From contig CAVQYV010000006.1 of the NCBI GenBank assembly GCA_963718295.1, positions 1 through 64,000 of the forward strand: a DNA stretch of 64,000 nucleotides. The letters run 5' to 3'. The DNA is from CAVQYV01 sp963718295 [NCBI: uncultured Methylomirabilota bacterium]. GTDB taxonomy: Bacteria > Methylomirabilota > Methylomirabilia > CAVQYV01. Positions 54,670 through 63,409 of the stretch are shown here, piece after piece. How positions within the stretch are numbered: position 1 is the first letter of the stretch; every line of letters begins with the position of its first letter. Made by a program: the position numbers and the translations under genes. Below the pieces are notes generated by a model that saw only the letters and a list, made by a program, of their open reading frames with translations, had not been told where the DNA came from and searched no databases.

Positions 54670-55916
54670 TTTTTTTGTATCGTCAGGTATTTCTGATAGG
54701 GATCATCTGGGGACAAAAGACCGGATAAGGGATCCCGATTTTTCTTAACGAAAAGGGTGGCCAGCAAAGCCATGAGCAGGTAAGCTCCGCAATATAAACC
54801 CCGCACGATCTGATTCACCTTCGGGAATAGCCGGCGCCCGATCTTCGGGCTTCCTCCTTGGTGTACCTGACCTACTGGACTGGTGACGGCCTCTTCGATG
54901 CCTTCGGGTATCCGGTCAGGGATGAAGTTGAGAATGCCGTCTTTCACCGGATATTCGTACTTGCATTCAGAGCAGGAATGATGTCCGTTCTCTTGGATTA
55001 AACGACTTCCGCAGTAAACGCAGGCGTAATGCACCTTGGAGGACGGATTGACGATCAGATTCTCATCTCCCTTCTGCAGAACATATTTGATCTGGTCGCA
55101 GAAGAGGTTTGCCAGAATTCGATGATTCTCCAGACAGGAGAAGAAATGGGCGAGCTGGGACATGCGGGACCGCACCCAGGGGCTTATCTCGATCAGATAC
55201 TTGTAAAGGGCACCATCCCAGAAATATTCCGAAAGAACCAGGTTGACCTCCCCGATCATGCCCTTAATCTCTCCCAAAGAGGGAGCTTGGTCCCGATACT
55301 CTGGGGAGGGTAAGGGAAAGTTCAGAAGGTCTGCAAGCCTTTCGCGCAAACGGAAGTCGTAATAGTTGGTTGGTCCGAGGGATTCCTCGTTTTCCGTGGT
55401 TACGACTGCTATGCCCCCCGGCCTCAAGACGCGATGGATCTCCTTCAGCATTGTCCTGGAGCTTATGACGTGCTCGATTACCTCCCGCGCCAGCACCCGG
55501 TCAAAAGCATAATTCGGAAATGGCAGGTTTTCCGCCACGGCAAGGGCGAACCGGCCCGGTGATCGGCTGGCGATGGCGAGCTTCAGCATCTCCTCAGAGA
55601 TATCGATGCTCCATAGGTCAATATCTGGGAAGAGCGACTTGATATTCTTCTCATCGAACCCAAATCCGCAACCTACCACCAGCACGCTCTGGCCTTCCGC
55701 CAATCGCAGCCTGCTCAAGATGTGAGAGGTGAACCTCCGATAGTGGTAGCTGTAGTATCCATCGTTCCATTCCCCTCGTCTCCAGTGAAATCTCTCGATC
55801 TCGTCCAAAGGAAAGTCGATATTGAGATCCAGTGCCGAGAGATGGCTATACGTCTTCTCAAAGTCCTGCTTATGGCGACCTATCATGGCAAAGCTGGCCC
55901 GTGGTCCATAGGACAC
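54666..55916 (-). CDS. Class I methyltransferase with C-terminal zinc-ribbon and membrane segment
   Basis: A 416-residue protein in three parts. A methyltransferase core (VLVVGCGFGFDEKNIKSLFP; VLAREVIEHVISSRTMLKEI; VLRPGGIAVVTTENEE) occupies about residues 75-190. A four-Cys ribbon of the Trm112-like kind is at about 300-335 (YACVYCGSRL ... SCSECKYEYPVKDGILNFIP). One transmembrane helix follows (GLYCGAYLLMALLATLFV). Trm112-like domains bind and stabilise methyltransferases, here apparently as an internal fusion. Confidence 0.83.
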   Translation of the reverse strand: MSYGPRASFAMIGRHKQDFEKTYSHLSALDLNIDFPLDEIERFHWRRGEWNDGYYSYHYRRFTSHILSRLRLAEGQSVLVVGCGFGFDEKNIKSLFPDIDLWSIDISEEMLKLAIASRSPGRFALAVAENLPFPNYAFDRVLAREVIEHVISSRTMLKEIHRVLRPGGIAVVTTENEESLGPTNYYDFRLRERLADLLNFPLPSPEYRDQAPSLGEIKGMIGEVNLVLSEYFWDGALYKYLIEISPWVRSRMSQLAHFFSCLENHRILANLFCDQIKYVLQKGDENLIVNPSSKVHYACVYCGSRLIQENGHHSCSECKYEYPVKDGILNFIPDRIPEGIEEAVTSPVGQVHQGGSPKIGRRLFPKVNQIVRGLYCGAYLLMALLATLFVKKNRDPLSGLLSPDDPYQKYLTIQKK

Positions 55917-55919
55917 CCA

Positions 55920-56669
55920 TCAGCCCGATTCGACCCAGTACCCCGGGTGAGTCAAAAGGATGTAGTTTCTCCCGTCCAGAAGAGGAGGAAAGTCAAAGAA
56001 GTCGTTGTGGATGAAGCGGACCCCCGCCTCTTTGTTCCAGTGGCTATCGTGGATGGTGTAATCATAAGTCCGCAGATGACTGCAGCAATCAGAAAAGGTG
56101 TAGCCGAATTCGCCCAGGCGCGCACAGATCTCTTCGCAGAAACGGAGTCGTACATCCATCCGGAAAGGCCCCAGTCCGTGCACCGTAAAGGTGGTGGGGC
56201 TGAATCCCACGGCATGCCTGAAGACCTCCGTCTCTCGCCGGAATGCGTCCAGGTAATCCTCCTCCAAATAACAGAGGGTGTGGAGGCCGATCTCCAATCC
56301 GGCGGCCCGGTAGGCCTGGATCTCACCTTGGTAGCTGGCCAAGGCATATTCCTCCCCCTCGGCCCGGAAATAGACCCCAGCCGGCACACCCAGTTCCCGA
56401 TCGATATCGAGCAAGAGGGCCATGTTCTGAATGCATTTCTTCGTGTCTATGTCGTGTCTCACAAAAAGGTTCGCCGAACTGGCAAAGGGATGATTTGACT
56501 TCGCGAAAGGAAGGAGCTGGATTTTCGGGTTGCTCAAGGCATGGAGAAGGAGGCTGCGATACACATGCAAGGGATAGGGTGCATAGCAGGCGACCTTGAG
56601 GCCATGGAGGAATCGCTGTTGCCGGCGGGCCATAAGTCTCCTTCTCAATCTCTCCCGCAATCTCTTCAT
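55920..56669 (-). CDS. Polysaccharide deacetylase (NodB-like)
   Basis: A 249-residue CE4-type protein. I start at the ATG at 56669, which overlaps the upstream stop as ATGA. Metal-site motif FVRHDIDTKKCIQN (Asp-Asp pair), GLEIGLHTLCYLEEDYL (the His motif, with one His fewer than the H(S/T)xxH consensus) and a final LLTHPGYW. Removes N-acetyl groups from a sugar precursor or chain. Without a signal peptide it probably acts in the cytoplasm. The His-motif change leaves activity uncertain. Confidence 0.82.
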   Translation of the reverse strand: MKRLRERLRRRLMARRQQRFLHGLKVACYAPYPLHVYRSLLLHALSNPKIQLLPFAKSNHPFASSANLFVRHDIDTKKCIQNMALLLDIDRELGVPAGVYFRAEGEEYALASYQGEIQAYRAAGLEIGLHTLCYLEEDYLDAFRRETEVFRHAVGFSPTTFTVHGLGPFRMDVRLRFCEEICARLGEFGYTFSDCCSHLRTYDYTIHDSHWNKEAGVRFIHNDFFDFPPLLDGRNYILLTHPGYWVESG

Positions 56670-57537
56670 TTCTGTGCCATACACAGGAGGCCGCCCCGGA
56701 ATTTTCTCCGTTCAAAGAGACGGATCAAACTGAAAAGGCAGAATCTGAGGGGGAAGTTCTTCTGGGAAATCGTTCTTCCGGTCCTCAGGTAAAGCAGAAA
56801 CTGCGACCAGGAGAAGTAGAGGCCAAATCGGTAACCTGGGGAATAATCGAAATGGATAGAACGAAATCCCTTCCCCTCCAGCAAGGCGCGAATATCATCC
56901 TCTTGGAGGAAGCGTTTTTGGGCTGTGCCAAAGGAGGCTTGCAAATCGGCGCAGTAATCCTGATAGGAGGCGGGCATCCGGTCGGGATAGCTTTTTTTAG
57001 CCACTGGAAAAAGAGGGGTCTTCTCCTATATGCCTCCTCGATATTGGGATGCCCTGCCCCGTTGGCGATCAACAGGCGCCCACCCGATTTGAGCACGCGC
57101 CTTATCTCCTCGAGGAAACGATTCGGATCGGGGATCATGGGCAAGACCTCGCTGGCCAGGACTTTATCGAAATGTTCCTCGGCGAAAGGAAGTCTCTCTG
57201 CTGAGACCTGGATGTACTCCAATCGGCCGCGCAAAGCCGGGGGTACCTGAATCGCCTTCACGTAGGGATTGATATCTATGCCATAGGCCTTTTGGGCCAT
57301 TTTTGCCATCTCCACCGTGAAAAAGCCCGCACCGCACCCCAGATCCAAGGCTGTGTCAGAGGGTTGAAGGTGGAGGGCGCTCATGATCTCCCTGGCCTGC
57401 AGCCGCTTCAGCAAGTTCGGATGGCCAAATAGCTTTCCCCTCAGATCGTGCCGCAGAGAGCCGCTGGGAATAAAGCCGAAGTTCCAATAGTGGACCCTTT
57501 TGCTACAATGGATCGCTGGCTTCATGGCTTGCCGCAA
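56666..57537 (-). pseudogene. Class I methyltransferase split at an A7 tract
   Basis: About 290 codons if one base is added. The N-terminal frame has TALDLGCGAGFFTVEMAKMA, AYGIDINPYVKAI and VLASEVLPMIPDPNRF. It reaches LFFQWLK at about 57000, then runs into unrelated sequence. The other frame continues at once with KSYPDRMPASYQDYCADL and ends at 56666. The joint is CTAAAAAAAGC with A7 at 56992-56998 on the plus strand as T7. A -1 slip on A AAA AAA rejoins the frames. Either a slippage switch, a programmed frameshift or a homopolymer error. The start could be 57537 or 57525. It overlaps wzt. Confidence 0.82.
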
Positions 57538-58771
57538 CTAACCGGCAGGGCTGCCAATAGATCGCGTCGCCCCTCAGGGAGGGATTGTTTCTTCGAGCGA
57601 CGAAGAAGGGGGAAATATTTTTGTATTCGCAATAGTATTGGGCCTGATCATAAAAGATGATCCACAGACTGTAGTGGCTGTTCAGCAGCAGCAGGGGCTC
57701 AAAGTGCAATTGGATGACCCCTGCTCGATGAATATCCACCCTCGCCCTCTTGATCTCGCCTCCCATGGGCTCTATGTAATTGACCGTGTTGAATTCTCCG
57801 ATATAGGAACCGCTTGGGCTCAGGAGAAAACCGACGAACAGATCCAAAGAGCGAGGGGCCTCGAATTGGCTGCGGTAGTGGATCTCAACCTGCATATTCT
57901 CCCCGCTGTGAAAGCCGGTCGTCTCCTCACCCTGCCCACTCTTCAATTTCACCTCGCTGATGACGACCTCCCCCGAGCCTCCCGTCATCTTCAGATCCCG
58001 GTTCTCGGCGATAAGGGGGGCTGATTTTCCCCTTTCAAAAATCCAGCGGTTGTAGGCAGCAACCATCTCCGCAGGCTCCCCTTCCCCCATAATGCGGCCC
58101 TCGGCCATGAAAAGGGCCCTTTGGCAAATCTCCTGGATCTGGCTCACATTATGGGAAACGAATAGGATGGTCGCCCCGCTGCTGCACAGCTCTCTGATCC
58201 TCCGGGATGACTTCTGGACGAAGTAGGCATCCCCCGTGGCCAGTGCTTCGTCCACGATCAGAATGTCGGGATCGATGCTCATCGAGGTGGCAAATAGCAG
58301 CCTCGCCCGCATGCCGGATGAGTAGGTCCGAAAGGGCAGGTCAATGTAGGCGCCCAATTCAGCGAATTCCACAATTGCGGGGATCTTGCGCATGATCTCT
58401 GCCTTGGACATGCCCAGCAACATCCCGCCGTAGAGGATGTTCTCCCTTCCGGTAAATTCGGGATGAACACCGACGCCCAGGGCGAGCAAGGCGGTGATCT
58501 TCCCGTTCACTTCGATCTGTCCCCGATCTACCGGTAGCAGGCCCGCGATCATCTTCAGAAGGGTGGTCTTCCCTGCGCCATTGGGGCCGATGATGCCCAC
58601 CACCTCTCCCCTCCTGATCTCCAAAGAAACGTCCTTGACCGCCATGATCTCCTGATAATAGTGGTGGCGCTTCCAGAAAAAAAGATACTCCTTGACCGGG
58701 CCGGTCACCGGGTCGCGGTAGAGTTTGAAGCGCTTGGAGACATGGGCCAGTCTGATGGGAGTTTCATTCAT
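57503..58771 (-). CDS. wzt: Polysaccharide ABC exporter ATPase with cargo-binding domain, Wzt type
   Basis: A 422-residue protein. Walker A GPNGAGKTT (62-70), LALGVGVHPEFTGRENI, signature YSSGMRARL (about 147), Walker B ILIVDEALATGD. After residue 265 comes a beta-sandwich domain of the Wzt carbohydrate-binding kind (GFHSGENMQVEIHYRS, VGFLLSPSGSYIGEFN). Such a domain recognises the finished, often capped chain before export. This fits the O9a-type pathway where chain modification at the end sets export. Neighbour of wzm at 58777. Confidence 0.92.
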   Translation of the reverse strand: MNETPIRLAHVSKRFKLYRDPVTGPVKEYLFFWKRHHYYQEIMAVKDVSLEIRRGEVVGIIGPNGAGKTTLLKMIAGLLPVDRGQIEVNGKITALLALGVGVHPEFTGRENILYGGMLLGMSKAEIMRKIPAIVEFAELGAYIDLPFRTYSSGMRARLLFATSMSIDPDILIVDEALATGDAYFVQKSSRRIRELCSSGATILFVSHNVSQIQEICQRALFMAEGRIMGEGEPAEMVAAYNRWIFERGKSAPLIAENRDLKMTGGSGEVVISEVKLKSGQGEETTGFHSGENMQVEIHYRSQFEAPRSLDLFVGFLLSPSGSYIGEFNTVNYIEPMGGEIKRARVDIHRAGVIQLHFEPLLLLNSHYSLWIIFYDQAQYYCEYKNISPFFVARRNNPSLRGDAIYWQPCRLVAASHEASDPL

Positions 58772-58776
58772 GGATG

Positions 58777-59565
58777 CTAAATATATTCATTGATAAGCAA
58801 TTTGGTTTTGGTGATCACCCAGTCCCCAACGAAAAAGGCGAGCAGGGACATGGCAGCGGTAACGGCCCAGCTCCCAAGATGGAAGCGGGCTTCAAACAGG
58901 TCCCGAAAACAGATGATCACATGAGACAAAGGATTCCACAGGATATAGCCCCAGATCTTCTCACCCACCATCTCCTGGCTCACCACCACCGGCGACAGAT
59001 AGATCAGAAGGCCCAAAAAGACGGCAACGATCTCCCGCAGGTCCTTGATCAAGACCCCCACGATGGAGAAGATCCAGGAGATCCCCAACACAAAGGCAGC
59101 CAAGAGCAAAAGGAGGATGGGCAGGAGAAAAAAAGTCCAGTGGAAAGAGCCGAATATGAGGGTCAAGATCAAGAAGAGGGCGAAGCTGAGGAGGGAGCCG
59201 AAGGAGCTGACGATCAGGCTGGTTAAAGGAAGGGTCTCGATAGGGTAAATGACCTGCTTAACGAGCTCCATTCGATCGCGGATCAGCGAGGGAGCCTCCT
59301 GTAAAGATTTGGAGATGATCTGCCAGGGAATCATCCCGGAAAGCACATAAAGGGCATAATCGAGGGGACCGCTCCCTTCGCCCAGGCGGCTCTTGAAGAC
59401 GAAGGAAACGATCAGGACATAAGCCACCACCTGGACCAGAGGGCTGATGACCAGCCATAGATAGCCGAGGAAAGCCCCTTTGTTCATACTCTTCAAGTCG
59501 CGCAGGGACATTTCCCAGATCAGCTCTCGATTTCGAATGATCGGATAAATCGTACGGGTCAGCAA
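58777..59565 (-). CDS. wzm: Polysaccharide ABC exporter permease, Wzm type
   Basis: A 262-residue permease with six helices. MSLRDLKSMNKGAFLGYLWL and LSGMIPWQIISKSLQEAPSL are typical of the ABC-2 Wzm/TagG group, as is YLSPVVVSQEM near the end. Forms the inner-membrane channel with Wzt. Starts 52 bases past the stop of the SDR gene upstream. Confidence 0.92.
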   Translation of the reverse strand: MLTRTIYPIIRNRELIWEMSLRDLKSMNKGAFLGYLWLVISPLVQVVAYVLIVSFVFKSRLGEGSGPLDYALYVLSGMIPWQIISKSLQEAPSLIRDRMELVKQVIYPIETLPLTSLIVSSFGSLLSFALFLILTLIFGSFHWTFFLLPILLLLLAAFVLGISWIFSIVGVLIKDLREIVAVFLGLLIYLSPVVVSQEMVGEKIWGYILWNPLSHVIICFRDLFEARFHLGSWAVTAAMSLLAFFVGDWVITKTKLLINEYI

Positions 59566-59617
59566 CCCGTCTCCCCTCCTTCCCCTCCCAGGTGCGCTTT
59601 GCTGGAGGGAATGTAAC

Positions 59618-60565
59618 TCAACGAAACCACTGGGCGGTGAATTCCAACCCTGTCTTGAGGTTCGTCTCCGGGCGATAGCCTAATATCTGGCTTGCTCGGG
59701 CAATGGAAGCGAGCGAGTCACGAATATCACCGGGACGAGGGGCGGCGAAGGCCGGTCGTAAATCCCTCCCCAAGATTTCGTTCAGGGCATCGATTACCTT
59801 CAGAAGCGTGTGCTGCTCTCCACAGGCCACATTAAAGACCCCACCGGCTGCTTGATCAGCCTGACAGGCCAACAAGTTCGCCCGGACCGCGTTGGCGACA
59901 TAGGTAAAATCGCGCGATTGAAGTCCATCGCCGTAGATCGTCGGGCTCTCCCCCTTCAACATCAGGGTGACAAATCGCGGTATGGCGGCAGCATATTCGG
60001 AGTTGGGATCCTGGCGAGGTCCAAAGACATTGAAGTAACGAAGGCACACGGTCTCAAGCCCATAGACATGGGTGAAAGTCCGGCAATAGCTCTCCCCTGC
60101 GAGCTTGGAGACCGCGTAAGGCGAAATTGGCTCTGTCGGCATATCTTCTCTTTTGGGCAGGGTGGGACTGTTACCGTATACCGATGAGGAGGAAGCATAG
60201 ACAACCCGCTTCATCTTCGCCTCCAAAGCGGCGATCAGGACGTTCAATGTTCCGGTGGCGTTCACCTCGTGAGTAGTCGCCGGATCAAGGACAGAGCGGG
60301 AAATTGAGGGTAGCGCGGCCTGATGCAATACAAAGTCCACGTCCTGCATGGCACGGCGGACCGTATCCAAATCCCGGATGTCCCCCTCGGTCAGTTCGAT
60401 TCGATCCAGGAGGTGGGCGATATTTCCCCTTCGGCCGGTAGAGAAATTATCCAATATCCGAACGGGTGCGCCCTGCTGGACCAAGGCTTCCGTCAGGTGA
60501 GAGCCAATAAATCCGGCTCCGCCCGTGATGAGATAGCGCGGCGTACTATTCCGCTCACACCGCAT
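59618..60565 (-). CDS. SDR nucleotide-sugar 4-epimerase
   Basis: A 315-residue enzyme (start MRCERNSTPRYLITGG at 60565; a longer frame reaches 60589). Cofactor motif ITGGAGFIGSHLTEAL, VYASSSSVYGN and catalytic SPYAVSKLAGESYC. The substrate loop CLRYFNVFGPRQDPNSEYAA matches UDP-GlcNAc/UDP-GalNAc 4-epimerases of the WbpP group. Would supply UDP-GalNAc or its acid form to the polymer. Overlaps the formyltransferase by 11 bases. Confidence 0.87.
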   Translation of the reverse strand: MRCERNSTPRYLITGGAGFIGSHLTEALVQQGAPVRILDNFSTGRRGNIAHLLDRIELTEGDIRDLDTVRRAMQDVDFVLHQAALPSISRSVLDPATTHEVNATGTLNVLIAALEAKMKRVVYASSSSVYGNSPTLPKREDMPTEPISPYAVSKLAGESYCRTFTHVYGLETVCLRYFNVFGPRQDPNSEYAAAIPRFVTLMLKGESPTIYGDGLQSRDFTYVANAVRANLLACQADQAAGGVFNVACGEQHTLLKVIDALNEILGRDLRPAFAAPRPGDIRDSLASIARASQILGYRPETNLKTGLEFTAQWFR

Positions 60566-61531
60566 CGCCCAGCCTGGTCTTGGGTCCAATTTTGCAGGTC
60601 GCCAGGAATTCCACCCCGCTCATGGCTGCCCCTTCAGCACATTGCACCTCCTGTACCCACAAGACCCTTCCATCGCCGCACCTTACGGCAAAGGCTCCGC
60701 CCCAAACACCTCCCACGTCCCCGACGATCTCCCCAGCCACCCCTTCCCCCTCCATCGCCGAGTCTCGCAAGCCTGCCTTCCAGATGATGATCTTCGCCTT
60801 TCCCCAGTAGGTGAATGCCCCTGGATAGGGCCTGGTCTGTGCGCGAACGAAGTTATAGATTCGGCGGGCTGGCCAACCCCAATCGATCCCGCCATCTCCA
60901 GGTGAGCGTTGCGGCATAATTCGCCTTCTGGTCTCGTCCTGGGAGGTATAGGCCGCCTCACCTCGAGCGACTCTCGGCAAATGTTCCTCTAGGAGACGGA
61001 GGCCAGCCTCTTCTACCCGCTCATAAAGCGTTGCGATGGTATCCTCGAAGTGAATCGGAAGCTCCACCTGTCCGATGATCGGTCCGTTGTCCACCCCGTC
61101 GCTTAGGAGGAAGAGGGTAATCCCCGTCTTCTTCTCATCGTTGATGATGGCCCAGACCAGTGGTGCGCCACCACTATAGTCAGGCAAGAGAGAAGCATGC
61201 AGCCCTACTGCCGGCGCAATATCCCGAATCACACGAGGCAACAGGTGGTACCAACCCACGGCCAGCATGAAATCGGGCCTCCACTCCCGGGTCTGAGCCA
61301 CCAGGCCAGGGTCATTCATGCTTCCCTCCAGGATCCGGACAGGTATACCGTGCCGGCCCGCCAGGGGTCGGAAGTCGGCATACAGTACATTTTGCACCCC
61401 CCCGGTCGGTAGGAGATGGAGAAGGTGGGCCGGTTGGTAATGATCCCCACCACCTCGATCTCAGGCATAGGGAGCACTTTTTCGAGGCACTTCAACCCGA
61501 AGCGAGTGGAACCAATGAAGATCAAACGCAT
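60555..61531 (-). pseudogene. Sugar N-formyltransferase (Fmt fold) split at a G7 tract
   Basis: About 325 codons if one base is added. The N-terminal frame (61531-61404) has MRLIFIGSTRFGLKCLEKVL and NRPTFSISYRPGG. The other frame starts at once with VQNVLYADFRPLAGRHG and carries GLHASLLPDYSGGAP and LLSDGVDNGPIIGQVELP to the stop. The joint is CCGGGGGGGTGC, with seven C on the plus strand at 61397-61403. Classical Fmt proteins have Asn before the catalytic His (NVHGSLLP); here the residue is Gly (GLH), as in some sugar-specific relatives. The gene directly abuts asnB at 61532. Confidence 0.83.
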
Positions 61532-63406
61532 CTACAGAAACCTCTCACACCATTGTTCGACATTCAACAGGGACCAAATGAGCAGGCGTCGATTCTGTTG
61601 ACCCTCCAGGTGTTCACTCACCAGGGCCTGCACGGCGTCACGATCCAAGAATTCATAAATCCTGGCACGGTCGGCCAAGAGCCGACGGCGGACGTAATCG
61701 ATGCTTTCCCCCTTGAACCAACTGGCATCCGGCGCGGAGAAGCCCTGTTTTTCCTGATTCGTCACGGCGGCGGGAATAAAGCGCGACATCGCCTTCCGCA
61801 ACAGCAGCTTGCCATCGTTTGTCCTGGCGAAATATTTGGTGTTTTTGTTTCCGGGCTCATTCTCGTTCAGTCGAACGACCTCCATCAGATTGCCCAGCTT
61901 CAAGCAAACCGGCACTTGCATCGCGAAATCGACCAGGTCGTTATCCAGAAAAGGCACTCGCGTCTCCAGGCCATGGGCCATACTCAACTTATCCTCTACC
62001 ACCAGCAGGCCATGCAGGAATGTCTTCGCCTCAAAGTAGAGAGAATGGTTGATGTAATCTTCGGGCCGACTCAGCTGTGGCGCATAGTAGCTGAACACGT
62101 CCCGGAAGATGTCCCGGGTCCAGACGTGACTGACTTCAGGCCAGATTGGCCGGAAGACTCGCTGAATCGACTTGTTGGGGATGAGCCGCTGCCAATATAG
62201 ATAATACTTATCGATGTAATCCTCGAAGCTATCGTTCACCACCGCCCGGTAATATCGCCAGGGATATCCACCAAATAGCTCATCCCCGCCGCTGCCGGAG
62301 AGGACGACCTTGACGAACTTGCCCGCCAGCTGAGCAGCGTAGAAATTCGGATAGCTCTGGCCCACGCGAGGCTCTTCCAGGTGCCAGGTCAGTTCGGGCA
62401 AGATTCTTTCCATATCCCCCGCCTTCAAGACCATTTCGTAGTGCTCGGTCTTGAAGAGATAAGACATCAACTCCGCCCTCTCCCGTTCATCCGAACCTGC
62501 CTCCAAGCCGGAAGCGGAATGGAGATCAAAGCCACAGGTGAAGGTTTTCAGATAGGGAAGCTGCATGGCCGCAACAGCCGTGATCGACCCCGAGTCCATG
62601 CCCCCGGAAAGATAAGCACCCACCTCCACATCACTCACCAGTTGGCGCTGGACGGCCTGGCGGAAAAGGAAGTGCAATCCCTCCAGGTACTCTTGCTCGT
62701 CCCTGGGATTCTCTGGCTCTTTAAAACGATAATCCCAATACCTTGTCGGTTCCCCCAATTGTGCAGCGCCCAGCGGGATGCGCATGCAGGCAGCAGCGGG
62801 CAGCAGCCGGATCCCGGCGAAGAGGGTCCGGTCGGAGAAGAAATTCTGAAACGTGAAATATTCCAGCAGCGCCTCTTTATCCAGCCTTATCTGGCAGGCC
62901 GGGTGGGCCAGGATGGCCTTGACCTCAGAGGCAAAAAGGAAGGTGTGGCCTTGAAGGGTCCAGTAGAGCGGCTTGATGCCGTAGCGATCCCGTGCCAAAA
63001 AGAGCTCCTGTCGGGACCGATCCCAGATGGCAAAGGCAAACATACCATTCAACCGTTCCACGCACTTTTCACCCCACTCAGCGTAGGAATAGAGCAGGAC
63101 CTCGGTATCGGTCCGGGAGCGAAACTGATAGCCCCTGGTCTGGAGTTCCACTCGCAGTTCCTGGAAATTGTAGATCTCGCCGTTGTAGCTCACGATATAC
63201 TGCCCGTCGGAGGTCATCATGGGTTGGTGACCCGCCGGGGAAAGGTCGATGATCGCCAGGCGCCGATGCCCCAAACCAAGGAAGCTGTCGATGTAGAAGC
63301 CTTCCCCGTCCGGCCCCCGGTGGGCAATGGCATCCGTCATTTTACGCAGGATGACCGGCGAAACCGGCTCACCATTCAGATTAAAGATACCAGCAATACC
63401 ACACAT
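61532..63406 (-). CDS. asnB: Asparagine-synthase-like glutamine amidotransferase (third of three)
   Basis: A 624-residue protein with Cys2, glutaminase motifs IAHRGPDGEG and VSYNGEIYNF, PP-loop SGGMDSG at 267-273 and LSGSGGDELFGGYPWRY. The last Ser of the usual SGGxDSS loop is Gly here. The C-terminal region has LETRVPFLDNDLVDFAMQVP. Most like sugar-amidating members of the family. Stop lies next to the formyltransferase start; start lies three bases past the stop of the methyltransferase upstream. Confidence 0.9.
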   Translation of the reverse strand: MCGIAGIFNLNGEPVSPVILRKMTDAIAHRGPDGEGFYIDSFLGLGHRRLAIIDLSPAGHQPMMTSDGQYIVSYNGEIYNFQELRVELQTRGYQFRSRTDTEVLLYSYAEWGEKCVERLNGMFAFAIWDRSRQELFLARDRYGIKPLYWTLQGHTFLFASEVKAILAHPACQIRLDKEALLEYFTFQNFFSDRTLFAGIRLLPAAACMRIPLGAAQLGEPTRYWDYRFKEPENPRDEQEYLEGLHFLFRQAVQRQLVSDVEVGAYLSGGMDSGSITAVAAMQLPYLKTFTCGFDLHSASGLEAGSDERERAELMSYLFKTEHYEMVLKAGDMERILPELTWHLEEPRVGQSYPNFYAAQLAGKFVKVVLSGSGGDELFGGYPWRYYRAVVNDSFEDYIDKYYLYWQRLIPNKSIQRVFRPIWPEVSHVWTRDIFRDVFSYYAPQLSRPEDYINHSLYFEAKTFLHGLLVVEDKLSMAHGLETRVPFLDNDLVDFAMQVPVCLKLGNLMEVVRLNENEPGNKNTKYFARTNDGKLLLRKAMSRFIPAAVTNQEKQGFSAPDASWFKGESIDYVRRRLLADRARIYEFLDRDAVQALVSEHLEGQQNRRLLIWSLLNVEQWCERFL

Positions 63407-63409
63407 CGC

